A stretch of 64,000 nucleotides of DNA from Lachnospiraceae bacterium (GTDB lineage: Bacteria > Bacillota > Clostridia > Lachnospirales > Lachnospiraceae), in contig SVFN01000005.1 in assembly GCA_015056815.1 (NCBI GenBank), positions 62,001 to 126,000 of the forward strand, given 5' to 3'. Below are positions 9,298 to 20,200 of the stretch, in pieces. Below the pieces are notes generated by a model, which had not been told where the DNA came from, made no database searches, and saw only the letters and a program-made list of their open reading frames with translations. Within the stretch, counting starts at the first letter, position 1; every line of letters begins with the position of its first letter. The position numbers were made by a program, and so were the translations under genes.

Positions 9298-10092
9298 TCA
9301 CCAGTCTGAGCCCCAGTCTGTACTGCCACTGTCCCAGGAATCGCTGGAGCTCCAGCTGCTGTCGCTGTCCCAGCTGCTGTCATCATCCTCGGCATACCAG
9401 CTTGTATCCTCAAAGCTCTTGCCGGAATGATCATCGATCCGGTATTCACTCTCCGTATCCGAGTTGATCTTCTCGTCCAGTTCCGAATAGTTGTCGGCCC
9501 TAAGCCAGTCATCTGTCGTATCATCATAGTAATACCAGCTTGAATTCTGATAATAATAATCATGGTTATTGTAACGATAATATCCTCTTGATGGGGTATT
9601 ATCCAGAAAAGCCATGACAATCAGGATAAGAAACGACGCCACGACGACGCCGACGGTCCAGAATGTTTCCTTCTTTTTGCTTGTACTCTTAGTTACCCGT
9701 CTTTTCCCCGTTGATCCGGCATTTCTGTTTTTCTGATCCGCGATCTCCGCCTTGAGTCTCTGATAAAGCTCATTGACCGCATACGCTTCGTCCGATCCCT
9801 GATAGCGTACCGCCCTTGACCCGTCAGACTTATTTTTATATACGACAAAATCGCCCTTCTCATCCTGATAGATACCAAAGGCCTTTGGCTTTTTGTAATC
9901 CTTACCGATGAAAAAGCGGGTTACATTCTCAGGCGGCAGATTATGATCTTCATACCACTGTTTCAATTCCCCGATCGTCTTTGGCTGTCCGGATGCTGTA
10001 CGATTGACGCCGGAAAGCGTGGCACCGCAATTGGGACAGTTTTTTTCGTTTTCGTCCACCATCGTTCCGCAATAGTCACATTTGATCTTCAT
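9298..10092 (-). CDS. Zinc-ribbon membrane protein with a Ser/Trp/Asp low-complexity tail
   Basis: MKIKCDYCGTMVDENEKNCPNCGATL double CxxC; single TM (TVGVVVASFLILIVMAFL); tail ...SSWDSDSSWSSSDSWDSGSTDWGSDW. Confidence 0.8.
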   Translation of the reverse strand: MKIKCDYCGTMVDENEKNCPNCGATLSGVNRTASGQPKTIGELKQWYEDHNLPPENVTRFFIGKDYKKPKAFGIYQDEKGDFVVYKNKSDGSRAVRYQGSDEAYAVNELYQRLKAEIADQKNRNAGSTGKRRVTKSTSKKKETFWTVGVVVASFLILIVMAFLDNTPSRGYYRYNNHDYYYQNSSWYYYDDTTDDWLRADNYSELDEKINSDTESEYRIDDHSGKSFEDTSWYAEDDDSSWDSDSSWSSSDSWDSGSTDWGSDW

Positions 10093-10178
10093 AATAGATT
10101 CCTTTCTTCAATACCATCTTTTTTATTTGAGACTGTTGAACCTCTTTTCTTGTGTGAGTCTTTAGTCTGAATCGCAAT

Positions 10179-12347
10179 CTATTCTTTCACAAGCACTGCA
10201 TCCGGTGCATCGGGATTGACATCGCTGACATAGATGCAGCGATAAGCGGTTCCCTGATACGTCAGGCATTCTCCCTCGTTAAGCCTTCCATGCTCCACAT
10301 ATAAAATGCATTCCGGAAGAAGCGATGAGTCCGTTTTTCGTCCTGTTTTCCCGGAAGGTGCTAAATCGGGCAATGTCTCTCCCAACTCCTCCCCGTTCCG
10401 GCGGTCTTCATCCAGGATCACATGATATAAACGCACATCCCTGTCAGTCTCCCGATACATCAGCCACAAAGGATAATCATAGCCGTCTCCCGAAATGGAA
10501 AGCCCGATCTTCTTAAATCCAAGCTCCTCTGTTTTGGCAATGAGCTGCTTATAAGCTGTATAGCGGTCGTTAAAGCGGAAATACCGCTTCTGTCTGTCCT
10601 TGCAGCCAGCCTGTGCATTTTCGATCGCAGGCTGAAGATTATAGATGACAGGCCGGATACAAAACAGTGCAGCCAAAGCGATCAGGATCATACAGCCGCT
10701 CCCGCTTTTCCAGTCTTTCCTTCTTCCTGCAAAGACTGCGCCTGCGGCATTCGCAATGGTGATGACCATCATGGCAAGCGCCGGATACATCAGTCTGCTC
10801 CCCCATGGCTGCCACCGAAGCAGCGCCATGATAAAGCCCAAAGACAACCAGGACGAAACGATAAATCCGATGCTTAGATGCTCATACCAGGGTTCTGTCG
10901 TTTTGCGTTCTGCCGCATCCTGTCTGCCGTCAGTCGTACTATCGGAATGCTCTGCCTTTCTTCTCTTTCCCCCAAGCGCTGCCAGCACAGCCACTATCAT
11001 CACCACACCCGCGAGCAGTGCCAGATACGCCACCACCGCACTGGGCGTCTTATCATGGCTGTACATATCCTCTCCCATATTCATATGATGCAGAAAATCA
11101 AATCCATGATATGAGATCGCCTCATTGTTAAAATCCACCTGCAGGATCGTCCCGACGCCGATGGCAAACCGATAGATCACACCGTTTAGCGGCCGCAGCA
11201 GATGCTGGGTAATGAGCAGGGAAAAATTTTTCAGGATATTCACCACAATATATTTTACATTTTTAGTCGCCACCATGATGTTGGAGCTGGTCGTATCCGC
11301 CATCAGATGTCCGCAGGATAAACAGGTACGGATCAGCGTCTCACTGATCAGTGCCACCAGAGTCACTCCTGCCAGCGCGGCACTCTCAAGCAGCTTGATA
11401 AAACGGTCCTTTCGTTTCAGGCAGACGAGCACAAGCCATGGCATGAAAAACAGCATGGAGGCGCAGACACTTGTCTTGGTCAGAAAGGCAAACGCCACGC
11501 TCGCTCCCACGCAGAGCAGTTTCTTTCTCTGCTCTTTGTCAAACGTGATCTGAGAAAGCTTTACAAAATCCACCAGATAATACAGAAAGACCGCAAACCA
11601 CATAGCGCCCAACAGATCGTTCTGTGTCGTGATGCTCTGGGATACCGTAAGAGGCATGGTGTAAAACAAAAAAGCCGCAAGCATGGAAAACTTCGGATCT
11701 GTCCCAAGCTTTGCCGCTGTCTTATACAGGATCACACCGGTAAAGATCATGGAAGTATATTGCAGGAAATTTAAAAAAAGATCATTGCCTGCAAGCAGCC
11801 ACATATGCAACATCTCATACTCCGAAAGCACCGGGGAGTAGATCTGGCGATCAATGTTCGTCACATAATGATTCACGCTTCCATTGTCGATCCAGTGTGC
11901 GATCCGGCCAAGGTGATAGGTCATGGAATCGTAGTTATAAGGTACGGTAAACACCGCTCCGAATAACAGAACCAGAAGCAGTATCCCGATCATGGCAAGC
12001 ATCAGCTTCCCACAGACCCCGGTCTCATTTAAGAACCGCCTTGCGTCATGGATCCACCCTTTTATTACTGCTGTTTTCTGTTTTTCATTCTCTCCGTCTA
12101 AGGCTCTTCTTTTCTCGCACTTTGCATTCCGAAGCAGTAAAAACAGGACAACCACCAGGATTGCCAGCCAACTGAAAAATACCGTCCATGTATTTAAAAG
12201 CCCCGGTATACTCCAAAGATTCGTGATAACGAGAAGACAGGTATGATACACAAGCTGTGTCATCACCAGTCCTTCGATCACATCTTTTTCTTTCTTTGCC
12301 GCCAGATACCAGATTGCTGAAAAAACGGCAGGTAAAATGATCATCAT
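10179..12347 (-). CDS. Membrane glycosyltransferase, GT39-like
   Basis: 722 aa polytopic; FTVPYNYDSMTYHLGRIAHWIDNGSVNHYVTNIDRQIYSPVLSEYEMLH resembles ArnT/PMT-type first-loop acidic motifs. Confidence 0.75.
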   Translation of the reverse strand: MMIILPAVFSAIWYLAAKKEKDVIEGLVMTQLVYHTCLLVITNLWSIPGLLNTWTVFFSWLAILVVVLFLLLRNAKCEKRRALDGENEKQKTAVIKGWIHDARRFLNETGVCGKLMLAMIGILLLVLLFGAVFTVPYNYDSMTYHLGRIAHWIDNGSVNHYVTNIDRQIYSPVLSEYEMLHMWLLAGNDLFLNFLQYTSMIFTGVILYKTAAKLGTDPKFSMLAAFLFYTMPLTVSQSITTQNDLLGAMWFAVFLYYLVDFVKLSQITFDKEQRKKLLCVGASVAFAFLTKTSVCASMLFFMPWLVLVCLKRKDRFIKLLESAALAGVTLVALISETLIRTCLSCGHLMADTTSSNIMVATKNVKYIVVNILKNFSLLITQHLLRPLNGVIYRFAIGVGTILQVDFNNEAISYHGFDFLHHMNMGEDMYSHDKTPSAVVAYLALLAGVVMIVAVLAALGGKRRKAEHSDSTTDGRQDAAERKTTEPWYEHLSIGFIVSSWLSLGFIMALLRWQPWGSRLMYPALAMMVITIANAAGAVFAGRRKDWKSGSGCMILIALAALFCIRPVIYNLQPAIENAQAGCKDRQKRYFRFNDRYTAYKQLIAKTEELGFKKIGLSISGDGYDYPLWLMYRETDRDVRLYHVILDEDRRNGEELGETLPDLAPSGKTGRKTDSSLLPECILYVEHGRLNEGECLTYQGTAYRCIYVSDVNPDAPDAVLVKE

Positions 12348-12601
12348 TTACTTCTTCGCCCTTTCTGTTTTCGCCACTATCGTGCCGATACCTTAAGAGA
12401 TTATAGCATTGAAGGTTTCCACTTCGCAAGGGCGAAAAAACATTTATCATACCTTCGTATCCATTCCATACAGAATACTGATCGATTTATTTTTGTATGC
12501 TTTTGCATAGACTACTCCCTTGCAGATACTCTTTTTTTTCTATATACTAATATTTGTCGCAAGAAGGCAACAGAAACAGTACAGTTAAAGGAATTAAAAT
12601 T

Positions 12602-14290
12602 ATGTCAACCAATTCGTTTTTTATGCGTCATAAACACCATCTTATTTTATTTGTGATCACCCTTTTCTACTGGGGACTGACCCTGTTTACGGATACAAAG
12701 ATCTTCACGCACGATCCTCTGGACATGAACTGTCTGCCAAAGGACGAGTCCATGGTCACACTGATGCATCTTCTGACCAAGGTGATCCTGTTTTTTGTCA
12801 TCTTCGGACTTCTGGAATTCTTATGGTATGCCAAAGATCATAAAGCCCTGCTCTTTTCTTTTCTGGGCTTTAGCGCACTTTATCTTGTGGGACTGCTTGT
12901 CACCTATCCCGGCTATTTTATGAGTGATGATCCCATCATCTTTGCCTATGCATCCCGCTATTATCCGGTGTACTGGCACAATTATCTGACAAGCCTGTTT
13001 TATATGGTGGGCATGAGCCTGATCCCGGCTTCCTCCGGTCCTGTGATCCTCAGCGATCTCTGTTATGGACTGGTGTATGCCTACATTTACGAAAATACGA
13101 GAAAGCTCTATCCATCAAAATGGACACATTCCGTTCTTTTTCTCGGTGTGCTTCCCTTTACGCTGCTTGGCAGCCTCCTGTGCTTCCGCCCGGCATTGTA
13201 TGCACCGTTTTTTCTGTTCCTGATCGCTTATCTGTTTTTTGAATGGAAGAAAAAAGCCCCTCTTACGCTCCGTAAACTTTGCGGGATTGCCTTTATGAGC
13301 GCTCTCCTCTCCATCTGGAGAAGCGAAGGGATTGTATTGATGGTATTCATCTATTTTATTCTCGGATTCGTCTACCTCGTACCCCGTCCCGTTCTTACGG
13401 ACTCCGACGAGGAGCCATCGTCCGGCAGTAAAAGACGATCCGGCTGTGTTTCTGCTTTCTTCTGCGAAAGAAACCTGATCGTCTTTACGGTATTTCTTCT
13501 CGCTTTTTTCTGTCTCATCAAGCTCCCGCAGAGCCACGGTGAGAAAAAATATTACGGAAATGATTATCTTATCATCTCCACTACACGGCCCCTGTCGGTC
13601 ATCGTACACCGCGACCAGACCTACGAGGGAGCCGATGAAGATCTTGCCAACATAAGCGCCGTAACGGAATACGGCTATCTGCACAACGACTCGCTCTCCT
13701 GCAGTGCCTACAACCGCTACAACAGCGACCACAATGAGGGCAAATACACCGAGACCGGAGCAGACGCCGCCACACAGAAAGCATATCTAAAAAGTGCCTT
13801 CCGGCTGATCGCCCACAATCTCGATCTGTATCTGGGCGAGCGCCTGCAGCTCTTTTTAGTGACAAACGGGATTTATGATTATGATAAGAATATGGTTTTG
13901 AATCTGAAGCCGGTGGTAACGACGGATTTCCACCTTTATGAACATGACCGCTCTTACGGCTTTGAACTGATCGAGGGTAACAAACGACTTCCCCTTTCCA
14001 CAAACAACACTTACGCGATGGCACTGTATTCCTACGGCGGAGAGGCTTACATTCCCATGCTGCTGTTATTATTGATTCTGACACTGTTTACCCTGGTACG
14101 TAAACAGTATATGGTGTTTTTCACCTGTCTGATGATGCTTGCGAGAGAGGGCGTCATTTTCCTGACGGCTCCCGCTTCTTTCATCCAGTACAGCTATCCG
14201 GTCATGTTTGCGACCGCGTTTCTGGTCTTTATGACAGTCTTTGAGACCACTGCTGCCAGAGCCACCGTAAAGCCTGACAGCGCCGAATAA
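12602..14290 (+). CDS. Polytopic membrane protein, DUF6020-like
   Basis: Start taken at MSTNSFFMRHKHHL; GYFMSDDPIIFAYASRYYPVYWHNYLTSLFYMVGMSLIP resembles surface-polysaccharide-associated DUF6020 proteins. Confidence 0.75.
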   Translation: MSTNSFFMRHKHHLILFVITLFYWGLTLFTDTKIFTHDPLDMNCLPKDESMVTLMHLLTKVILFFVIFGLLEFLWYAKDHKALLFSFLGFSALYLVGLLVTYPGYFMSDDPIIFAYASRYYPVYWHNYLTSLFYMVGMSLIPASSGPVILSDLCYGLVYAYIYENTRKLYPSKWTHSVLFLGVLPFTLLGSLLCFRPALYAPFFLFLIAYLFFEWKKKAPLTLRKLCGIAFMSALLSIWRSEGIVLMVFIYFILGFVYLVPRPVLTDSDEEPSSGSKRRSGCVSAFFCERNLIVFTVFLLAFFCLIKLPQSHGEKKYYGNDYLIISTTRPLSVIVHRDQTYEGADEDLANISAVTEYGYLHNDSLSCSAYNRYNSDHNEGKYTETGADAATQKAYLKSAFRLIAHNLDLYLGERLQLFLVTNGIYDYDKNMVLNLKPVVTTDFHLYEHDRSYGFELIEGNKRLPLSTNNTYAMALYSYGGEAYIPMLLLLLILTLFTLVRKQYMVFFTCLMMLAREGVIFLTAPASFIQYSYPVMFATAFLVFMTVFETTAARATVKPDSAE

Positions 14291-14295
14291 AAAAC

Positions 14296-14330
14296 AAGGC
14301 AGAGTACCCTGCAACAGAGTGCTCTGCCTT
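14296..14330. terminator. Bidirectional intrinsic terminator between convergent genes
   Basis: AAGGCAGAG...CTCTGCCTT stem, A-rich on the left and T-rich on the right, between stops at 14290(+) and 14340(-). Confidence 0.85.
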
Positions 14331-14339
14331 ATCTTATTC

Positions 14340-15392
14340 TTAACCTAATTTCTTCCACTGAGGTTCTTTTTCATTCGAAACGATATCCTCTACGCCAAGC
14401 TGTTTTTCATAAGCTTCTCTTGCCTCATCCGCAGTCGCTTTTCCGTCAAACTTAAAATTGTGCTTTGCGGCGATCCCGTCGATATAATCCACCATCTCCT
14501 GCGTGATCGAATCCCCAAGATAATAGTAATAGCTCTTGCCGTCAATGTCTTCTTTGTAATAAACGATCTCCGTCGCGTCCGCATTACCCTCTCCGGCTTC
14601 TTTCATCGTCTCATTCAAAGCCTCGTTCGGTCCGTTCTCATCCCAAAATTCAAATCCGTAATACTCCTCGTCAACCGAAGATACCTTATGATACGTTAAG
14701 GAAGCATCCGGCGCATAGATCTCATAGACATGGGAACCGGCACCGTTTGAACCGTCATCGTGAATAATACCGTTCTCATTTACCGAAATATAACGTCTTG
14801 ACCACGAATCTCCCGCAAATATGATCTTAAGCTCACCGGCATCCTCCGAAAGGATCAGCAGCTCTGTGACATTCTCCACATCCGCTTCATAGTAAAGCTG
14901 CAATGCATACAGCTTCTTATCTTTAAAAGAAAGGGGTGCATAGGAAATCTCAGGATTCTTCCCGGCCAGAAGTTCATTATCCTTTTCCAGAAGTTCCTTA
15001 ATGTCCTGAACCGTAAAAGCAGCTCCTCCGTCAAAGGTCAGGGTTGTCATAACAGTCGCTAGGTAACAATCGTCTGCCACTCCGGCAGCGCCTTTCCCCA
15101 TTACGAAATCCGCAAACAAATCTCTGGCTGACATATTGTCGCTCTCCGTCTCCTGATCTGCTTCTGCTTCCGCCTGCTCCCCACTGTCCGCTGTACTGTC
15201 TGTCACTTCCGGCTGTTCCGTTTCTTCTGTTACCTCAGCTGCTTCGTCCTCAGCCTCCGGTGCAGCACTCTCTGTTGTCTCAACCGCTGTCTCTGCCTGA
15301 TTCTCTGCCACAGGTGCCTCTTTGCCTGCACATCCGCTGCAGAGAACCATCGCACCTAATAAAAACAATAATTTCTTTGCCTCTCTTTTCAT
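14340..15392 (-). CDS. Lipoprotein with a Glu/Ala/Thr-rich linker
   Basis: Signal peptide with lipobox LFLLGAMVLCSGCAGK; acidic low-complexity linker. Confidence 0.75.
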   Translation of the reverse strand: MKREAKKLLFLLGAMVLCSGCAGKEAPVAENQAETAVETTESAAPEAEDEAAEVTEETEQPEVTDSTADSGEQAEAEADQETESDNMSARDLFADFVMGKGAAGVADDCYLATVMTTLTFDGGAAFTVQDIKELLEKDNELLAGKNPEISYAPLSFKDKKLYALQLYYEADVENVTELLILSEDAGELKIIFAGDSWSRRYISVNENGIIHDDGSNGAGSHVYEIYAPDASLTYHKVSSVDEEYYGFEFWDENGPNEALNETMKEAGEGNADATEIVYYKEDIDGKSYYYYLGDSITQEMVDYIDGIAAKHNFKFDGKATADEAREAYEKQLGVEDIVSNEKEPQWKKLG

Positions 15393-15518
15393 ACATTCCT
15401 CCTTATGGTTCCTGTCTTCTCAAACATACCCATAGTAACGCAGGATCATGGAAAAAGCAAGCTGATAACTCAACGCTATTCACTCTTTTTTATCCCTCTG
15501 TTCTGTTTAACCGGTCAG

Positions 15519-17174
15519 TTAATTTGACTGCAAAGCCTTCAGATAGCGTTCATACTGTGCCTGTCTGACCGCAATCACATCATCCAGCCCCGCTTCCTTA
15601 AGTCCTGTCAGATACCCCTCATAATCTTTCTCAATATCCATCGTACCCGTTATAAATCCTTTCGCACTGTCGGCCGCCTTCGTCTGAATATCCGGCAGGT
15701 AAAGGTTTACCGTATCACTCTCTTTACTCGTCGAGTAGATCTCCGGCCACGGATCCCTGATATAGGCACGCAACTGTCTGTTAATCTTTGCATGCCAGTC
15801 GGCAACCAGGATATCTGTTGCCTCCACGGACTGAAACGCCGGGAAAACAAACGAAGGATTGATGCCGAACTGCTGCAGCCAGTCATTATCATTTCCCTGT
15901 TCGGTATACTCTCTGCTTCCATCCGCATTTTCGATATAGCTTTCTCCTTTGATCCCCCACTGATAATAGTCCTGGCAATGTCCGGACATGGAATAATCCA
16001 GAAACTTCACAGCCAGTTCGATCTGCTGGGATTTCGTGCTGACGCCAAACCGGCCCGCAAGGGAATTCCGTCCCACATAGAATCCTTCGCTCTCTCCTTT
16101 AAGCGGTGCAACCCCTACAAATGCGGTTGCCTCTGTCCCGTCATAATAAGGCAGGACATTGGAGTACATCATGGACATTGCCCAGCTAAAGTCAAAGGCA
16201 ACGCCTGTCAGATCTTTGGAAATACGGTCGATCACCCCGTCTCTGTCCAGCGATGCATAGTCTTTTTCCAAAAGTCCCTCACGGTAGAGTCCGTTTAAAA
16301 ATTCCAGGTACTTTTTATAATTTTCCCCATCCGCATAAGCATATGTCACCTTACCGTCTTTGTCTGCCTGGAAGCCGCTTACCAGATCCAGCCCGAAAGC
16401 AGGGCCGAACATATACGGTAAAAACTCCTCCATGACACTCATCGGGATCTCGTCGTCCGTATCGCCGTTGCCGTTCATATCATTTTCCTTAAAACAGCGC
16501 AGCATCTGAACAAATTCATCCAGCGTCTGCGGCGCCTTTATCCCTGCCTTATCCAGCCAGACCTGATTATACATCAGACAGGGCTGATAATCGTCTGCGA
16601 CATTGATGCCTGCAACATAATAGATATGACCGTCTTCCGCCGTCAGCTCCGCCTTCTCCACCGGGTTCTCGGAAAGCCATCTGGTGAAATTGGGCATGTA
16701 GTCAAAAAACTCGTCAAGCGGTACAAAAAGTCCCGACTTGATATAGTCCTGATTCGGATCGGAATCCGGTATCTTGATGATATCCGCATCCGTATCCCCG
16801 GAACTGATCACCTTAGAAGCCTCTGCCTCATAGTCGTCATAATCGATCAGATCCCAGTCCGGCTCTACTCCTGCTTCCTCGAATACCTTCAGCACGATCG
16901 GTGCCTTTGTGATATCCACATTGGTATAGTTGGAAGTCTGGGCCAGGATTCGGATTGAACCTCCATCCTTTGTAACAGGCGCTTCTCCGGTATAAACATA
17001 TCCACCCGAATCCTCTACCGTTTTGGCATGCTCAATGGCACTGTCTACCAGCTCCGTATTGGCAAGTCCCGTATTCTGCTCTGTCTCTGTCTTCTGCTCC
17101 GCCTGACCGCAGCCGGCAGTTAATCCGCCTATTAACGCAGCGGAAAGTATGACTGATATCCATTTCTTTACCAT
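15519..17174 (-). CDS. ABC-type extracellular solute-binding protein (lipoprotein)
   Basis: Lipobox ALIGGLTAGCGQ; family-1-like features (SSGDTDADIIKIPDSD, FVPLDEFFDYMPNFTRWLSENP, YYVAGINVADDYQPCLMYNQVWLDKAGIKAPQTLDEF). Confidence 0.88.
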   Translation of the reverse strand: MVKKWISVILSAALIGGLTAGCGQAEQKTETEQNTGLANTELVDSAIEHAKTVEDSGGYVYTGEAPVTKDGGSIRILAQTSNYTNVDITKAPIVLKVFEEAGVEPDWDLIDYDDYEAEASKVISSGDTDADIIKIPDSDPNQDYIKSGLFVPLDEFFDYMPNFTRWLSENPVEKAELTAEDGHIYYVAGINVADDYQPCLMYNQVWLDKAGIKAPQTLDEFVQMLRCFKENDMNGNGDTDDEIPMSVMEEFLPYMFGPAFGLDLVSGFQADKDGKVTYAYADGENYKKYLEFLNGLYREGLLEKDYASLDRDGVIDRISKDLTGVAFDFSWAMSMMYSNVLPYYDGTEATAFVGVAPLKGESEGFYVGRNSLAGRFGVSTKSQQIELAVKFLDYSMSGHCQDYYQWGIKGESYIENADGSREYTEQGNDNDWLQQFGINPSFVFPAFQSVEATDILVADWHAKINRQLRAYIRDPWPEIYSTSKESDTVNLYLPDIQTKAADSAKGFITGTMDIEKDYEGYLTGLKEAGLDDVIAVRQAQYERYLKALQSN

Positions 17175-17247
17175 GCTGTTCTCCCTTCTTCCGTAAGCGT
17201 TTGTGGATGTTAAAAAAACTGTCGGTATTCAGGTAATGTATTCTACC

Positions 17248-20200
17248 TTACATACTGCCCCTTAGTCCCGCTATGATCTCCAGACACTGCTCTGTGTCAA
17301 TGTTTGCAACCGCCTTGTGCAGTTCTTCTATCTGACCTGCGATTTCTTCCTCAAATGCATATTCCTTCAGCGCATTATCCGCTTCCTCCATGCCGTCCAT
17401 ATCTAGATCGTTGCAGTTCGCCTCAAGCTCCTTAAGAAGCTGTTCCAGGTTTCCCCGGTCAATAACCGGCTTCTTTTGCACCGCAGGCTCAGCCTCATTC
17501 TTTTCAAAATAAGGGGTCAGCTCTTTTAACAGACTCTCAAAGCCGTTAAGTAACGCTCCCGTATCCGAGCGGATCGTATCGATATCTCCGGCTTTCCCGG
17601 CCATTTCCAGATCTTCCGCCTGTTTCCCGAGCTCCATGGCTCCGATCTGTCGGGAACTGCTCTTTAAGGCGTGGACTCTGATCGTATAATTCTCCCAGTC
17701 TTCCCCGTCAAAGGCTTCTCTGATCGCTTCGAAACGCTCCTCTCCCGAACGGTAATATTCCCCGATGATCTTGTCATATAATGCCGCAGAACCGAGAGCC
17801 CGCACCGCGCTTTCGGTATCAAGCACTCTGCAGGATGCAAATACTGTCTGTTCCTGCTTCATGACGGCCTCATCCTCTGTCCGGCTTTCTTCAAAAGAAC
17901 TGATCCGTTCCTTCGGCAGCCACAGTCTGATCTTTTCGGAAAGCTCTCTGATATCGATCGGCTTGCCCACAAAGTCATTCATGCCGGCTTCCTTAAACAG
18001 TTTTCTCGCCTCTTCCATCACATTGGCGGAAAGTGCGATGATCACAGGCTGATGAATGGCATCCCCCTCTGAACGGATCAGCTTTGTCGCATCCACGCCA
18101 TCGATATCCGGCATCATATGATCCATAAATACAATATCGTATGCTTCCGCCTTTACCCGTTCGATCGCGCTCTGTCCGCCGTCAGCCATATCCGGTCTGA
18201 TCTGCAGCGTCGCAAGTAATCCCTCCGCGATCGTCAGGTTGATCGGATTGTCATCGACCACCAGGATCTTCGCCTCCGGTGCCACGAAATCAGGCTGAAA
18301 GATCTTTTCCTCATCGATACGCCGGCTCTCCTGATAGCGCTCATTCAGTGCACGCGCCGCGCTCATGGTCGTGACCGGTTTGCGCAGGATATGCACGTTG
18401 GAAAGTCCCGTTCCCGGATCAAAATCCGCTCCCGCCCAGATCAGACCGGTCACCTGTGCGTTGGCTCCCAGAAATGCCTTTACCCTGTCATCATAGAACA
18501 TTTCGTCGATAAAGAGGAATTCCTTTTTGCCGCTCTCTGTGTAATCCTCAGCCGAAGCGATCACACCGCCTTCGGCGCCGAGATGTCTCATTTCTTCCAG
18601 AAACAGTGCCGTTCCCTCATTCTTTTCCCCGAACAGATAAACATACTTTCCGGCAGCATCCTCTACTTCCATATCGTTGGTGGCATCCACCACCTTCTGC
18701 GGTATCTCAAACCAGAAATCAGAACCCTTTCCGTATTCACTCGTCACGCCGATCCTGCCTCCCATGGCCTCCACGAGACGCTGCGAGATCGCAAGCCCCA
18801 GTCCTGTCCCTTCCACAGACCGGTTGCGCCTTGAATCCACCTGCTGGAAGCTCACGAACAGCTTTCCGATATCTTCTTTTCGGATCCCGATGCCGGTATC
18901 CTTCACATGGCACACCATGTTTACCCTTCCGTCCGCCAGATCTTCATACCGGATCTGGATCCCGACCAGTCCCGCTTTCGTGAATTTGATCGCATTGTTT
19001 GCCAGATTGATGAGCACCTGTCTGATGCGCATCGCATCACCGCAGAGTCTGCGCGGCAGTTTGGTCTCTACCGTGACAAAAAACAGTAACGGCTTTGTAC
19101 CTATCCTCGTATTCAGGACTCCCGCAATATCGGAGAGCTCTGCATTCGGCTCATATTCCTCCTCTAAGATCTCCATCTTGCCGGACTCGATCTTGGAATA
19201 ATCAAGTATATCATTAATGATATTGAGCAGATTCTTGCCGGAGCTCTGTATCTGTAAAAGGTAATCCTCAAGCTGCGGGGAATCCTTTTCCCGGATCGCA
19301 AGCTCCGCCATCCCGATGACTGCATTCATGGGTGTACGGATCTCATGACTCATATTCGCCAAAAAATCCGACTTCATGCGTCCGGCCCGCTCTAACTCCT
19401 CATTCGCCTGCTCCATCGCCTGCAGACGAGTGATGGAATCCGTGGAATCATGGAGAATATAGAGGGTTCCGATGTCTCCCCTGCTGCCGCCGAGCACTCT
19501 GACCGTCACACGGAAATAATGCTCTCTGTCCACGCCTTTATAAGCAATGCGTCCCTCGCCCTCCACGTTATTGACGGAGTTCACCCATTCCTCCAGCTTT
19601 TTCTTGTCCTCAAAATCGGCGATCAGACTTTGCGGCAATGTGTTTTTTACCATGTCATTGATATGGATCAGATCATCATGCTTATCGTACAGGATCAGAC
19701 CGTCGCTCATATCATTTGCAAAGCTGTCAAGCGACCATTCCCTTAGCCTGCTTCTTGCATATCCTCCGGTCAGATACAGACAGAAAACGGAAATGATATT
19801 ATAGCCCGCACTCAGCACCCACACCGGGAGCAGGAAACGTATCCTCAGAGTTTCTATAATACTGTAAACAAACATGATCAGGATCATAGCGATATAGCCT
19901 GACCGGAAAATCCTGTGCGAGTACCGGATACATCCGATCAGAACGATCAGGATCAGTAAAAGATTGAGATATCCTGCGACACGATAAGAACGATAACTGA
20001 ACAGAAGACCCGTATTTTTAGTGTCTACCGCCACCCAGAAAGCCTTACCGAAAAAAATTCTCCGCTGAAAGGAAAAGATTCTCGCTCCCATATACTGACT
20101 GACAACGAGATAAGTCTGATATATACAGAGTCCCGCCGACAGGACAAGGCATCCCGGCCACTGTCTGTAGCGGTCGACCAGAATGATCATAACCAGAATC

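Noticed and set aside
13115-14084. Minus-strand ORFs of 205 and 161 aa
   Set aside because: Antisense to the well-supported DUF6020-like membrane protein; no RBS or family features.
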